Origin: an uncultured Eubacterium sp.
GTDB taxonomy: Bacteria; Bacillota; Clostridia; Lachnospirales; Lachnospiraceae
Assembly (NCBI GenBank): GCA_910584645.1
Contig: CAJUAU010000010.1
Coordinates: 54,799-118,798, forward strand
DNA length: 64,000 nt
Reading direction: 5' to 3'
In this document: positions 1 to 8,994 of the stretch, piece after piece
Layout of the letters: the number at the start of each line of letters is the position of its first letter
Position numbering within the stretch: position 1 is the stretch's first letter
Translations under genes and position numbers: made by a program
The notes under the pieces: model-generated
Database searches by the model: none
Seen by the model: only the letters and a program-made list of their open reading frames with translations
Told to the model about the DNA's origin: nothing

Positions 1-646
1 TCTGCTCCACTCTTTTGTTGATCCTTGCATAGAGCTTCTGGCGGTCCATGGTCAGTACGATATAGATAAAATCATAGGGAGAGTTCTTTGCCCGCTGCTG
101 CTGGTTGTGGGCTGAGATCGGCGTCCCCGTCTCATGGTAATATTCCAGTGCCCGGATAACCCGCTTAACATTGTTGGGATGAATGCATTCCGCCGAAAGG
201 GGATCGATGCTTCGCAGCTGGTCATGCAGATACTCCGCTCCCTTTACCCTCGCAAGCTCTTCCAGATCCGCCCGGTAGGAGTGATGATTTTCCTCCGGAT
301 TAAAATCAATGTCATAGAGAAGTGCCTGAATGTAAAAACCGGTGCCTCCTGCGACCACCGGTATATGCCCGCGCCCCCAGATCCCGCGCATGGCCTCTTC
401 CGCCATCTTTTTAAATTCATAGACGTGAAAAGGAGTATCCGGCGGGATCTCATCCACCAGATGATGGGGAATGCCCTGCATTTCCTCCGGGGTGATCTTT
501 GCCGTTCCGATATTCATCTGCCGGTAGATCTGCATGGAATCGGCAGAGATGATCTCTCCTCCTACTGCTTTCGCCAGCTGGATGGAGGCAGCAGTCTTTC
601 CCACCGCTGTGGGGCCGGTGAGAATGATGAGTGGTTTTTTATTCAT
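1..646 (-). CDS. miaA: tRNA dimethylallyltransferase MiaA (3' end outside window)
   Basis: MiaA transfers a dimethylallyl group to N6 of A37 in tRNAs that read UNN codons. Read on the minus strand, the protein starts MNKKPLIILTGPTAVGKT, which contains the P-loop (GPTAVGKT), followed by the ISADSMQIYRQMNIGTAK motif and VVAGGTGFYIQALL, all hallmarks of the family. About 215 codons are present; the family is usually about 310 residues, so the C-terminus lies beyond the window edge. The start ATG sits 2 bp after the mutL stop codon, with an AAGGA ribosome site inside the mutL end, so the two are translationally linked. The order mutS-mutL-miaA is the usual Firmicutes arrangement. Confidence 0.95.
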   Translation of the reverse strand, partial: MNKKPLIILTGPTAVGKTAASIQLAKAVGGEIISADSMQIYRQMNIGTAKITPEEMQGIPHHLVDEIPPDTPFHVYEFKKMAEEAMRGIWGRGHIPVVAGGTGFYIQALLYDIDFNPEENHHSYRADLEELARVKGAEYLHDQLRSIDPLSAECIHPNNVKRVIRALEYYHETGTPISAHNQQQRAKNSPYDFIYIVLTMDRQKLYARINKRVEQ

Positions 647-648
647 GA

Positions 649-2460
649 TTAGACGATCCTTTTAAACTTTTTCTCAAATTCTTTTTTAGTCATGGATATG
701 GTAGTTGGCCTCCCATGGGGACAGTGATAAGGTTCTTCCGCTTTCAGCATTTTTTCTATAAGTTTTTCCGCTTCAGAAAAAGAAAGGGTGTGATTGCCTT
801 TTACCGCCGCCTTACAGGAAATCGTAGCACAGCGGTCTGTGATCAGCTCTGTATTCCCCCTCTGTGGATTTTCCAGAAGTTCATCTAAAATACTGTAAAA
901 CAACTCCCTGGAAGCAAGATGCAGAAAATGGGAGGGCACCGCCTTCACAGCATATTCATCGCCCCCAAATTCTTCAATCTCAAAACCGAGATTTGTAAAA
1001 GCTTCCTGATAGGAGGCCAGCACTTCCTTTTCCCGGTGAGTCAGGGTGAGCACCACCGGAGCCAGCAGATTCTGGCTGTAAACATGATTTTCTGATAGTT
1101 CTTTCATCAGTTCTTCGTACAAAACTTTTTCATGGGCGGCATGCTGGTCAATGATCAGCAGCTCATCTTTGTATTCGATAAGCCAGAAGGTACCAAATAC
1201 TTGTCCGATCAGCCGGAAAGGAACCGCGTCTTCTTCATGAAGCAGCTGTTTCTGAAATAAGGACTGCTGTTCGTATTTTATTTCCGGGAGCTGTGTATTT
1301 TTCAGCGGCGCTTTCGCGGCCATGGAGTCTGTGGCAGCCGGTGTCTGGATGATCCTCTTCGTCTCAAATGGTTCTGGCGTTTTTGGTATATCCGGTGTCT
1401 TCCCTGGAGTTCTTACCGTCCTTTTTTCTGCCCTCTTTGCCGGTTCTTCTTTGCCCAGGGAAACTTCCGGGATCAAAGCCGCCTGCTTTAATATTCCATG
1501 CAGTCCGGAACGGAACAGTTCATATACTTCTTCCTGATTGGTAAACCGTACTTCCATTTTTGAGGGGTGGACATTTACATCCAGACAGGAACTGTCAATC
1601 TTCAGAAATAATGCAGTGAAAGGGAAACGGTTTGTCATGGAAAAGCCCTGATAGGCAGCCTCGATCCCCTTCTGGATCACCGGGCTTTTAATATGCCTTC
1701 CATTGATATAATAATTCATAAAAGAACGGGTCCCTCTGGAAAGTTCCGGCTTGCCGATAAAGCCCGTCAGCGTCATGCCATTCTGGCTGACTTCCACTGG
1801 CAGCAGTGCTTTTGTAATGTCCGGCCCGTACTGATTGTAAATATTGTCCTTTACATTCCCATTTCCGGAGGTCTGGATCTTTATTTTTCCGTCCCAGATA
1901 AATTTGAAGCGGACTTCCGGATGGGACAATATGAAATGGAGTACTACATCACTGATATAGCCGCCTTCTGTCATATTGGTCTTTAAGAACTTTCCCCTCG
2001 CCGGTGTATTGTAAAATAAATTTCTCATAATAAAGGTGGTTCCGTCAGGACAGCCGATCTCTTCTTTTGTGATCTCCCTTCCCCCGTGGATCTCATAGCG
2101 GCAGCCAATGATGGAATCGGCATCTTTGGTGATCAGTTCCACCTGGGATACCGCGGCGATGCTCGAAAGCGCCTCTCCCCGGAATCCAAGACTTTTTACC
2201 TGGAGCAGATCTTCGATGGTGGATATTTTGCTGGTAGCATGGCGCTGAAAGGCCAGGGGGATCTGATCTTTGGGAATGCCGCAGCCATTGTCTGTGATCC
2301 GGATGAAGGAAATACCACCCTGCTTGATCTCGATGGTGATGGCATTTGCCCCGGAATCTATCGCATTTTCAACAAGTTCTTTTACAACTGCCGCCGGTCG
2401 TTCGATTACTTCACCGGCGGCAATCTTATCTATCGTATTCTGGTCTAAAAGATGAATCAT
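649..2460 (-). CDS. mutL: DNA mismatch repair protein MutL
   Basis: MutL couples mismatch recognition by MutS to strand incision. The 603-residue protein has the N-terminal GHKL ATPase with its standard motifs near the start (ENAIDSGA, TDNGCGI, GFRGEALSSIAAV). A variable Lys/Pro/Thr-rich linker covers roughly residues 340-410. The C-terminal dimerisation/endonuclease domain carries DQHAAHEKVLYEE near residue 440, matching the metal-binding DQHA(X)2E(X)4E motif of nicking MutL proteins, and a late CPHGRPT motif. Nicking MutL is expected in organisms without MutH. It lies 31 bp downstream of mutS and 2 bp upstream of miaA in one transcription unit. The length is normal and no defect is visible. 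Confidence 0.98.
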   Translation of the reverse strand: MIHLLDQNTIDKIAAGEVIERPAAVVKELVENAIDSGANAITIEIKQGGISFIRITDNGCGIPKDQIPLAFQRHATSKISTIEDLLQVKSLGFRGEALSSIAAVSQVELITKDADSIIGCRYEIHGGREITKEEIGCPDGTTFIMRNLFYNTPARGKFLKTNMTEGGYISDVVLHFILSHPEVRFKFIWDGKIKIQTSGNGNVKDNIYNQYGPDITKALLPVEVSQNGMTLTGFIGKPELSRGTRSFMNYYINGRHIKSPVIQKGIEAAYQGFSMTNRFPFTALFLKIDSSCLDVNVHPSKMEVRFTNQEEVYELFRSGLHGILKQAALIPEVSLGKEEPAKRAEKRTVRTPGKTPDIPKTPEPFETKRIIQTPAATDSMAAKAPLKNTQLPEIKYEQQSLFQKQLLHEEDAVPFRLIGQVFGTFWLIEYKDELLIIDQHAAHEKVLYEELMKELSENHVYSQNLLAPVVLTLTHREKEVLASYQEAFTNLGFEIEEFGGDEYAVKAVPSHFLHLASRELFYSILDELLENPQRGNTELITDRCATISCKAAVKGNHTLSFSEAEKLIEKMLKAEEPYHCPHGRPTTISMTKKEFEKKFKRIV

Positions 2461-2491
2461 AGGAATCCTCCATTCCCGGAATGGCTATTTC

Positions 2492-5158
2492 TCACCATTT
2501 ATCTTTCAATTTATTCTGCCATTTGTAAACCAGGTTCATGGCATCCATTGGGGTGACATGGGACAGGTCGATATCCCGGAGTTCAAATAATATGTCCTCA
2601 TAGCTGAAAGAGGTCACTGCATCAAAGATAGATAACTGCGTCATCTCTCCTGGAACGGCGGCTTCTTTTTCTGGAGAACGATAACCGGCACCAGTTCCTT
2701 CTATAGCAGCAATAGGGCTGATCTCCTCTGCCTCCAGCTGGGCAGCGATCTCATTGGCGCGGTTCAGTACACTTTCCGGGACACCGGCGAGCTTTGCCAC
2801 CTGGATCCCATAGCTCTTATCGGCGCCGCCTTTTACGATCTTACGCAGGAATACTATATCTTCACCGTCTTCTTTTACTGCGATACAGCAGTTCTGCACG
2901 CCCTCTAATTTGCCCTCCAGTTCCGTAAGTTCATGATAATGGGTAGCAAAAAGAGTTTTTGCCCCAATGTTCTTCTTTCCCACGATGTGTTCCACCACCG
3001 CCCATGCAATACTGAGCCCGTCAAAGGTAGAAGTTCCCCTTCCAATTTCATCCAGTATGATAAGACTGTTTTTCGTTGCATTGTGCAGGATATTTGCCAC
3101 CTCTGTCATCTCCACCATGAAGGTACTCTGGCCGCTGGCCAGGTCATCGGAGGCGCCCACTCTGGTGAAGATCCGGTCTGCTAAGGAAATATCCGCCGAT
3201 GCCGCCGGGACAAAGGAACCGATCTGAGCCATCAGTACAATAAGGGCTGTCTGGCGCATGTAAGTAGATTTCCCTGCCATATTGGGGCCTGTGATGATCA
3301 TAAGCTGGTGGGAATCTTCATCCAGATAGGTGTCATTGGCAATAAACATATCATGATCGATCATCTGCTCGATCACCGGATGTCTTCCTTCTTTTATATT
3401 CAGTATTCCCCGGTCGTTAAGCACAGGGCGCACATAATTATTCTTTTCTGCCACATAGGCAAGGGAGGTGATCATATCGATCATGGCGACAGCTTTTGCC
3501 GTCTGCTGGATACGGTCCACCTGTGTAAAAATGTGATCCCGGATCTGGCAGAACAGCTGATACTCCAGATTGTACAGCTTCTCTTCCGCGCCCAGTACGA
3601 TATCTTCTAACTCTTTGAGTTTTTCCGTAGTATACCGTTCAGAGTTCGTCAGGGTCTGCTTCCGGATCCAGTTGTCGGGAACCAGATCTTTGTAGGAGTT
3701 GGTTACCTCCAGATAATAGCCAAATACACGGTTATATTTCACTTTCAGGTTTTTGATCCCAGTATGCTCCCGCTCTTCTGCTTCGAGAGAAGCCAGCCAG
3801 GTTTTCCCCTCAGATTTTGCCCGCCGCAGCTGGTCCACCTGGGAATCATACCCTTCTTTTATGATGCCGCCATCGTGAAGAGCCAGAGGCGGTTCCTCGT
3901 TGATGGCAGAAGAGATCAGGGCACACAGGTCTTCCAGAGGGTCCAGTTCACAGCTCAGCTCATGAAAAAGCTGGCTGTTGAAATTTTCACATAAAAATAA
4001 AATATGAGGAAGCATCTGAAGGGAACTGAGCAGGGCGATCAAATCTCTTGGATTGGCAGATTTATAGCTGATCTTGCTGAGAAGGCGTTCCAGGTCATAG
4101 ATCGGATTCAGGTATTCCCGAAGCTCCTCTCTGGTGATCATGTTCTGGTTTAATTCATCAATAGCATCGTATCTGCGCAGGATGGTTTCCTTATCGATCA
4201 GAGGCTGTTCCAGACTGGCCCGAAGCTTCCTTGCCCCCATTGCCGTCCTGGTCTTATCCAGAACCCAGAGCAGGGAACCTCTTTTTTGTTTTTCCCGCAG
4301 GGTCTCTACCAGTTCCAGGTTTCGTCTCGTATTACGGTCCAGCAGCATATATTTTCCGGAACTATACGGGACAAGGGACAAAATATGTGCCAGGGAGGTC
4401 TTCTGGGTTTCCACCAGGTATTGCATGACCGCTCCGGCAGCAATGATCCCGGTAAAATAATCCGACAAGCCCATTCCGTCCAGTGAGGCAATGGAAAAAT
4501 GACGGCACAAAGTTTTTTTGCATAGCTCTTCATCAAAATAATGGGGAGCCAGAGCTGAGATGGAGATTCCCAGCCTGCCTTTTAATTCTTCCACGTCAAT
4601 ACCACATATGTAGAATGCGTCGTTGCATATGATCTCTGAGGGCATGAACTTATTGATCTCATCCAAAAGTTTTCCCGGGGTATCTACTTCTGTCAGAAGG
4701 TATTCTCCCGTGGAAACATCCACAACAGATACGCCAAACCCGTTTCCTGTGGACACGATTCCCATAAGATAATTATTTTTACTCTCATCCAGTGCTTCCG
4801 GGCTGCAGTTGGTGCCGGGAGTGACAACCCGGATCACTTCCCTTTTCACCAGTCCCTTTGCAAGTTTAGGATCTTCTACCTGTTCACAGATAGCCACTTT
4901 GTATCCCTTGGATACCAGGCGGGTGATATAACCTTCCGCAGAATGAAAGGGGACACCACACATGGGTGCCCTTTCTTTTAATCCACAGCTCTTTCCTGTG
5001 AGAGTAAGTTCCAGTTCTTTCGAGACGCATTTGGCATCTTCAAAAAACATCTCATAAAAATCCCCCAGGCGGTAAAACAGGATACAATCTTTATATTCGT
5101 TCTTTGTCTCCAGATACTTTTGCATCATGGGTGTAAGCTGATCTTCCATTATGTTCAT
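2492..5158 (-). CDS. mutS: DNA mismatch repair protein MutS
   Basis: MutS binds mismatches and small loops and signals through ATP. The 888-residue protein starts with the mismatch-recognition domain, where FYRLGDFYEMFF holds the Phe-x-Glu wedge that stacks on the mispaired base. The connector, lever and clamp regions follow. The ATPase carries Walker A GPNMAGKST near residue 628 and Walker B LIILDEIGRGTSTFDG. The first ATG (codon 1) and an in-frame ATG at codon 4 are both possible starts; neither has a strong Shine-Dalgarno, with GGATG just before the second. It is the first gene of the mutS-mutL-miaA run and is of full family length. Confidence 0.98.
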   Translation of the reverse strand: MNIMEDQLTPMMQKYLETKNEYKDCILFYRLGDFYEMFFEDAKCVSKELELTLTGKSCGLKERAPMCGVPFHSAEGYITRLVSKGYKVAICEQVEDPKLAKGLVKREVIRVVTPGTNCSPEALDESKNNYLMGIVSTGNGFGVSVVDVSTGEYLLTEVDTPGKLLDEINKFMPSEIICNDAFYICGIDVEELKGRLGISISALAPHYFDEELCKKTLCRHFSIASLDGMGLSDYFTGIIAAGAVMQYLVETQKTSLAHILSLVPYSSGKYMLLDRNTRRNLELVETLREKQKRGSLLWVLDKTRTAMGARKLRASLEQPLIDKETILRRYDAIDELNQNMITREELREYLNPIYDLERLLSKISYKSANPRDLIALLSSLQMLPHILFLCENFNSQLFHELSCELDPLEDLCALISSAINEEPPLALHDGGIIKEGYDSQVDQLRRAKSEGKTWLASLEAEEREHTGIKNLKVKYNRVFGYYLEVTNSYKDLVPDNWIRKQTLTNSERYTTEKLKELEDIVLGAEEKLYNLEYQLFCQIRDHIFTQVDRIQQTAKAVAMIDMITSLAYVAEKNNYVRPVLNDRGILNIKEGRHPVIEQMIDHDMFIANDTYLDEDSHQLMIITGPNMAGKSTYMRQTALIVLMAQIGSFVPAASADISLADRIFTRVGASDDLASGQSTFMVEMTEVANILHNATKNSLIILDEIGRGTSTFDGLSIAWAVVEHIVGKKNIGAKTLFATHYHELTELEGKLEGVQNCCIAVKEDGEDIVFLRKIVKGGADKSYGIQVAKLAGVPESVLNRANEIAAQLEAEEISPIAAIEGTGAGYRSPEKEAAVPGEMTQLSIFDAVTSFSYEDILFELRDIDLSHVTPMDAMNLVYKWQNKLKDKW

Positions 5159-5215
5159 CCATTTCTAAATCTTGTTATATGCATTAGGGGGTAACTTCTG
5201 ATCCCAAAGATGCTA

Positions 5216-6010
5216 TTATTCTTCTGCTGTCTGATCCGGGGTTGACTGAGGCGGATCCGTCGGAGCCTGTGTCGGTTTTGGTGGATCCGTCGGAGCCGGT
5301 GTTGGTTTCGGCGGCTCCGTTGGAACTGTTGTCGGCTCAGGTGGATCCGTAGGTTCCTGTGTCCTGACCGGTTTTTGTGTTTTGACTGGTTTCTTTGGTT
5401 TTTTTGTTTGCTTTGGTTTCGGCGTTTTTGTTGCTTTCGGCGCCACAGTCGGTTTTGGTGTCATTGTAGTTACTTTTGGAGTCGTCGTCGGCTCAGATAC
5501 CGGCTTACTTGTACTCAGGTAAATCGTGCTGATATAACCTTCTTTTCCATCATAAGATACTTTGGTCCACTCCTTGCCGTATTCGAGAATATCCACCTCT
5601 TCACCGGCAGCTACTTTGGCGATGACGGAAGCTGTAAGGGAAGGTTCACTTCTCAGATTAACAACTGTAGTAGCATAAGCTGTTTTCGCTGATTTGAGTC
5701 CTTCTGTTTCTTCATCATCTTCATCGTCATCAAAGTCTTCTTCATTGCCATTGATAATAGCTTTATCATATGGCGGATCTGTCTTTTCCGGCTCAACGGC
5801 CTGTTCGGTCACAACCGCCGGTGTTTCGTCAGCAACCTCATCACTGTCAATACTTTTATCACTAAAGAAATAGATCTTTGCAACAAATATCAGCGCTATC
5901 AGCAGTGTGCAGGCGATCAAACCAGACCAGATCCCCACTATAAATTCAAAACGAAATTTTTTATCTGTTTTTAATTTTTCTGTAAACTTTTGTTTATTTT
6001 CTGCACTCAT
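5216..6010 (-). CDS. Membrane-anchored SH3-domain protein with Pro/Thr-rich tail
   Basis: This is a 264-residue protein of unknown role. A charged cytoplasmic N-terminus of about 24 residues is followed by one transmembrane segment (about 26-50) and an acidic linker. A bacterial SH3 domain covers about 108-168 and contains the typical VVNLRSEPSLTASVIAKV and GYISTIYL strands. The last ~95 residues are a low-complexity Pro/Thr/Lys-rich tail ending in several TDPPKPT-like repeats, which probably extends through the cell wall. Bacterial SH3 domains often bind peptidoglycan stem peptides, so an envelope role is inferred. It diverges from lexA across a 184-bp intergenic region and ends 58 bp before mutS, with no obvious functional link to mismatch repair. 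Confidence 0.8.
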   Translation of the reverse strand: MSAENKQKFTEKLKTDKKFRFEFIVGIWSGLIACTLLIALIFVAKIYFFSDKSIDSDEVADETPAVVTEQAVEPEKTDPPYDKAIINGNEEDFDDDEDDEETEGLKSAKTAYATTVVNLRSEPSLTASVIAKVAAGEEVDILEYGKEWTKVSYDGKEGYISTIYLSTSKPVSEPTTTPKVTTMTPKPTVAPKATKTPKPKQTKKPKKPVKTQKPVRTQEPTDPPEPTTVPTEPPKPTPAPTDPPKPTQAPTDPPQSTPDQTAEE

Positions 6011-6107
6011 TCGTTTGTCATCTCCTTACAAAAAGCTTTTCCTTCATAATTATAACCATTATACGAAAATTTGTCCACAAAAATTTAAAGAAAATGCAGG
6101 AAACACA

Positions 6108-6119
6108 GAACAAACGTTT
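6108..6119. promoter_or_regulatory. Candidate LexA operator 1
   Basis: GAAC-AAAC-GTTT differs at one position from the Gram-positive SOS box GAAC-N4-GTTC. It overlaps the -35 hexamer of the lexA promoter and could also influence the divergent SH3-protein gene. Confidence 0.6.
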
Positions 6120-6146
6120 GACAAAATAAAAAATATGTGTTATATT
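6118..6146 (+). promoter_or_regulatory. lexA promoter
   Basis: A TTGACA -35 and a TATATT -10 are separated by exactly 17 bp. Two SOS-like boxes flank the site, consistent with autoregulation. Confidence 0.8.
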
Positions 6147-6153
6147 ATGAATA

Positions 6154-6167
6154 CAAACAGTTGTTTG
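6154..6167. promoter_or_regulatory. Candidate LexA operator 2
   Basis: CAAAC-AGTT-GTTTG is a dyad of the AAC-N4-GTT type just downstream of the -10, around the expected transcription start of lexA. It is weaker than the consensus box, so binding is inferred. Confidence 0.5.
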
Positions 6168-6194
6168 CATTAAAAAAGCAGGAGGTAGCAGAAC

Positions 6195-6809
6195 ATGGGT
6201 AATGGTCGAATTTCTGCCAAACAGAGTGAAATATTAGAGTATATAAAGGAACAGATTCTTACAAAAGGATATCCCCCGGCTGTAAGGGAGATTTGTAATG
6301 CTGTAAATTTAAAATCCACTTCATCGGTTCACTCCCATCTTGAGACATTGGAAAAGAACGGATACATAAGACGGGACCCAACAAAACCGCGCGCCATTGA
6401 GATCGTAGATGATAGTTTTAACTTAACCAGAAAGGAAATGCGCAATATTCCAATCCTGGGAACGGTGGCGGCAGGCCAGCCAATCTTTGCAGAAGAAAAT
6501 ATCAGCGGCTATTTTCCTCTTCTTGCAGATGAACTCCCTTCTGGAGATCTGTTTATTTTAAATGTCCGGGGCGAAAGCATGATCAATATAGGTATTTATG
6601 ACGGCGATAAGGTTATCGTACGTCAGAGCCCCACTGCCAGAAATGGTGAAATTGTCGTAGCACTGGTAGAGGATTCAGCAACGGTTAAGACCTATTATAA
6701 AGAAGATGGACGTTACCGTCTTCAGCCTGAAAATGATACGATGGAGCCGATTTATGTAGATCAGGTTGTGATCCTGGGCATTGTCGTCGGACTTTTCCGC
6801 TTAATGTAG
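6195..6809 (+). CDS. lexA: SOS repressor LexA
   Basis: LexA represses DNA-damage genes and cleaves itself when RecA filaments form. The 204-residue protein has the N-terminal winged helix-turn-helix (about 1-65), including STSSVHSHLETLEKNGYI. The Ala93-Gly94 cleavage site lies in LGTVAAGQP. The S24-type protease domain has catalytic Ser128 in GESM and Lys165 in VKTYY. A GGAGGT ribosome site lies 8 bp before the ATG. The promoter is flanked by two SOS-like boxes. It is one of the few plus-strand genes at this end of the window and converges on rsfS across a shared stem-loop. Confidence 0.97.
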   Translation: MGNGRISAKQSEILEYIKEQILTKGYPPAVREICNAVNLKSTSSVHSHLETLEKNGYIRRDPTKPRAIEIVDDSFNLTRKEMRNIPILGTVAAGQPIFAEENISGYFPLLADELPSGDLFILNVRGESMINIGIYDGDKVIVRQSPTARNGEIVVALVEDSATVKTYYKEDGRYRLQPENDTMEPIYVDQVVILGIVVGLFRLM

Positions 6810-6837
6810 CAGGCACTTTTTAACAGAACATCAAACA

Positions 6838-6877
6838 AATAAGCAGGGAACGGTTTTCCCTGGGTTCCCTGCTTATT
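6838..6877. terminator. Bidirectional stem-loop between lexA and rsfS
   Basis: A 14-bp perfect stem (AATAAGCAGGGAAC with its complement) closes a 12-base loop midway between the two convergent genes. The T-rich stretch is modest on both strands, better on the minus strand (TTTGTTTGATG). Confidence 0.7.
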
Positions 6878-6891
6878 GTCTATAGATGCGG

Positions 6892-7245
6892 TCAATTCAG
6901 CTCTTCGCGCTCTACGGTTCTTCCGTCTCTCCAGATACGTTCCAGATCATAAAAAAGCCGGTCTTCCGGTGAAAAAATATGCACGATCACATCACGGTAG
7001 TCCATCAGGATCCATGTAGAATTTTTATTTCCCTCGATCCGTTTGCTGTCGATGCCATTTTCATGCATTTTAAGTTCCACATTATCTAACATTGCGGTGA
7101 TCTGAGGACCATTATTCCCGTTGGCAATGATCAGGTAATCTGCAATAACGGAGATTTCATCAATCTTTATGATCCGGATATCCTTTCCCAGTTTTTCATC
7201 CAGAGCATCGTATGCTATTCTTGCCATTTCTTTTGAATTCAGCAT
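6892..7245 (-). CDS. rsfS: Ribosome silencing factor RsfS
   Basis: RsfS binds ribosomal protein L14 on the 50S subunit and blocks subunit joining when nutrients are short. The 117-residue protein matches the family in length and motifs, including IADYLIIANGNN, EGNKNSTWILMDYRDVIVHIF and the terminal FYDLERIW region. It lies 25 bp downstream of the NadD-YqeK fusion gene, the common neighbourhood of rsfS in Firmicutes, and is the last gene of the obgE-yhbY-nadD-rsfS series. Nothing unusual is visible. Confidence 0.95.
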   Translation of the reverse strand: MLNSKEMARIAYDALDEKLGKDIRIIKIDEISVIADYLIIANGNNGPQITAMLDNVELKMHENGIDSKRIEGNKNSTWILMDYRDVIVHIFSPEDRLFYDLERIWRDGRTVEREELN

Positions 7246-7270
7246 GTCCTTTCCTCCATTTAAAAATATT

Positions 7271-8503
7271 CTATATCAATTCTGTTTTCAGTCCATTTTT
7301 TTTTCGATAGTATTTGTAAGTTTCGATTGTCTGCGGATCAATGGGAGCGCCTGATTTTTCCAGGTACTTTACACAGCACTCCAATACCATGAACAGAGCC
7401 CTGTCAAGATTTTTAAAACTTGTCCTGCGGATCTGCGCCAGCGAATACGGTTTACAGTTCATTGCTCTGCCAGGCTCCATATAATCCGCCAGATAAATGA
7501 TTTTCTCTAAAAGCGTCATTTTGGGTTTTCCCGTTGTGTGCCAGGTGATGGCAGATAAAATCTCTCTGTCCTGGATCCCATATCTGGTCTTAGCAATATA
7601 AGCGCCCAGTTTGCCATGGATCAAGGCTGTATTTTCCATTTCTACTTTCGTCAGTGAAATGTCTGCTTCCTGACAAGCCGCAATCTGTTCTTTTCCGGTC
7701 AGATATTTAGCGCAGTCGTGAAGCAGCCCGGCGGTGTATGCCTGGGTGCAGTCACAGCCGTGTACTGCCGCCAGATTGGCTGCCGTCATTGCCACCCCCA
7801 GTGTATGAATATAGCGTTTGGGTTTGAGACAGGCAGAGAGGCAGGCATACATATCAGATACCTTCATCGGAAGTTCCGTTTTTTCCTGTAACAGCCGGTC
7901 ACAGCCATACAGGCCATGAAACTGTATATATTGTGTTACTGGTACAGGGCAGTAAGTACTTACGTCACAGCCCGATGCCAGTTTATTCCGGATCATTTCA
8001 GAGGAAATCCTTTGTGGCGGCATCTGAATCTCCGATATTCGTGCTCCATATTTTTCCTGATAATATTGGATCCACTCTGTTATTTTATTTTCTGAGATAT
8101 CGCCCCGGCTGGCAGCCAGAATGTGACATCGGCTGAATATATACGCCGGTTCCTTCCAGCTTTCCAACGAAGCCAGAGAGTCTCCGCCAAGTATAAAATA
8201 GAATTGGTCTCCGGGACATGTCTCTGTGAGATATGCCAGGGTGTCTCTGGTGAAGGTGATACCTTCTCTCTTTAATTCAAGATCAGAAAAAGTAAAATGA
8301 GGATGATCCTGAATGGCATGCTGAATCATCCGTTTCCGGTGAGAATCCGATGCAATTCCCTGCTTATTCTTATGGGGCGGATTTTTGGATGGCATAAAAC
8401 GGACCTCATCCAGCTGATACTGGGTTCTGGCCTCTTCTGCCATACTTAGATGAACGTTGTGGATGGGGTTAAAGGTCCCCCCCATGAGTCCTATTTTAGC
8501 CAT
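7271..8503 (-). CDS. nadD: Nicotinate-nucleotide adenylyltransferase NadD fused to a YqeK-type HD phosphohydrolase
   Basis: Residues 1 to about 200 are NadD, which makes nicotinate adenine dinucleotide in NAD synthesis. The nucleotidyltransferase motifs GGTFNPIHNVHL near the start and ISSEMIRNKL near residue 165 are intact. Residues from about 212 to 410 are an HD-domain protein of the YqeK family (diadenosine tetraphosphate hydrolase), with HTLGVAMTAANLA and GLLHDCAKYL carrying the metal ligands. In many Firmicutes these are separate adjacent genes (nadD, yqeK); here they form one 410-residue reading frame. The Shine-Dalgarno is weak. The fusion should make both activities in equal amounts, but a functional link between them is an inference. 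Confidence 0.95.
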   Translation of the reverse strand: MAKIGLMGGTFNPIHNVHLSMAEEARTQYQLDEVRFMPSKNPPHKNKQGIASDSHRKRMIQHAIQDHPHFTFSDLELKREGITFTRDTLAYLTETCPGDQFYFILGGDSLASLESWKEPAYIFSRCHILAASRGDISENKITEWIQYYQEKYGARISEIQMPPQRISSEMIRNKLASGCDVSTYCPVPVTQYIQFHGLYGCDRLLQEKTELPMKVSDMYACLSACLKPKRYIHTLGVAMTAANLAAVHGCDCTQAYTAGLLHDCAKYLTGKEQIAACQEADISLTKVEMENTALIHGKLGAYIAKTRYGIQDREILSAITWHTTGKPKMTLLEKIIYLADYMEPGRAMNCKPYSLAQIRRTSFKNLDRALFMVLECCVKYLEKSGAPIDPQTIETYKYYRKKNGLKTELI

Positions 8504-8611
8504 AGATCATAATCACCATCTCTACATTATTTTCTGCACACGGTTTATGTGCATTCCCGGTTGCGAAGCAGCTTGCCAATAAACTCGTCAGAGTTTATTT
8601 TATCACAAATT

Positions 8612-8902
8612 CTATTTGGGCAGCTCAATCTGGTTTTTGTCTTTCGACTCCCGGTATAATACGATCTTTTTCCCGATCACCTGAACCACTTCGGCATGCG
8701 TCCTCTCTGCAATGGTCTCTGCTATTCCTCTGGGATCATCAAAGCAGTTTTTCAGTACATGTATTTTAATGAGCTCTCTTGCTTCCAACGCTTCATCTAC
8801 AGCTATGGTAAATTCCGGCGTAATAGAAGATTTACCAATCTGCAGGATCGGATTGATCTTCATGGCAAGTCCTTTTAGATATGCTCTTTGTTTGCTAGTC
8901 AT
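8612..8902 (-). CDS. yhbY: RNA-binding protein YhbY (CRM domain)
   Basis: This 96-residue protein is a stand-alone CRM domain, a fold associated with the pre-50S ribosomal subunit. The family motifs LKGLAMKINPILQIGKS and LIKIHVLKNCFDDPR are clear, the former holding the GKxx loop used for RNA contact. An AAAGGA ribosome site precedes the ATG. It lies between obgE and nadD, the standard order in Clostridia, and is of normal length. Confidence 0.93.
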   Translation of the reverse strand: MTSKQRAYLKGLAMKINPILQIGKSSITPEFTIAVDEALEARELIKIHVLKNCFDDPRGIAETIAERTHAEVVQVIGKKIVLYRESKDKNQIELPK

Positions 8903-8994
8903 AGGATTATCCTTTCTTTTATCAAATATTAGATGCCTGGACAGCGAAATGTAAGTTACTGATATATCCGCTCAGGATAATTGGTTTAGCCGCT

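Noticed and set aside
134..652. Plus-strand open frame of 172 codons
   Set aside because: Lies antisense to miaA, which has complete family motifs; no ribosome site.
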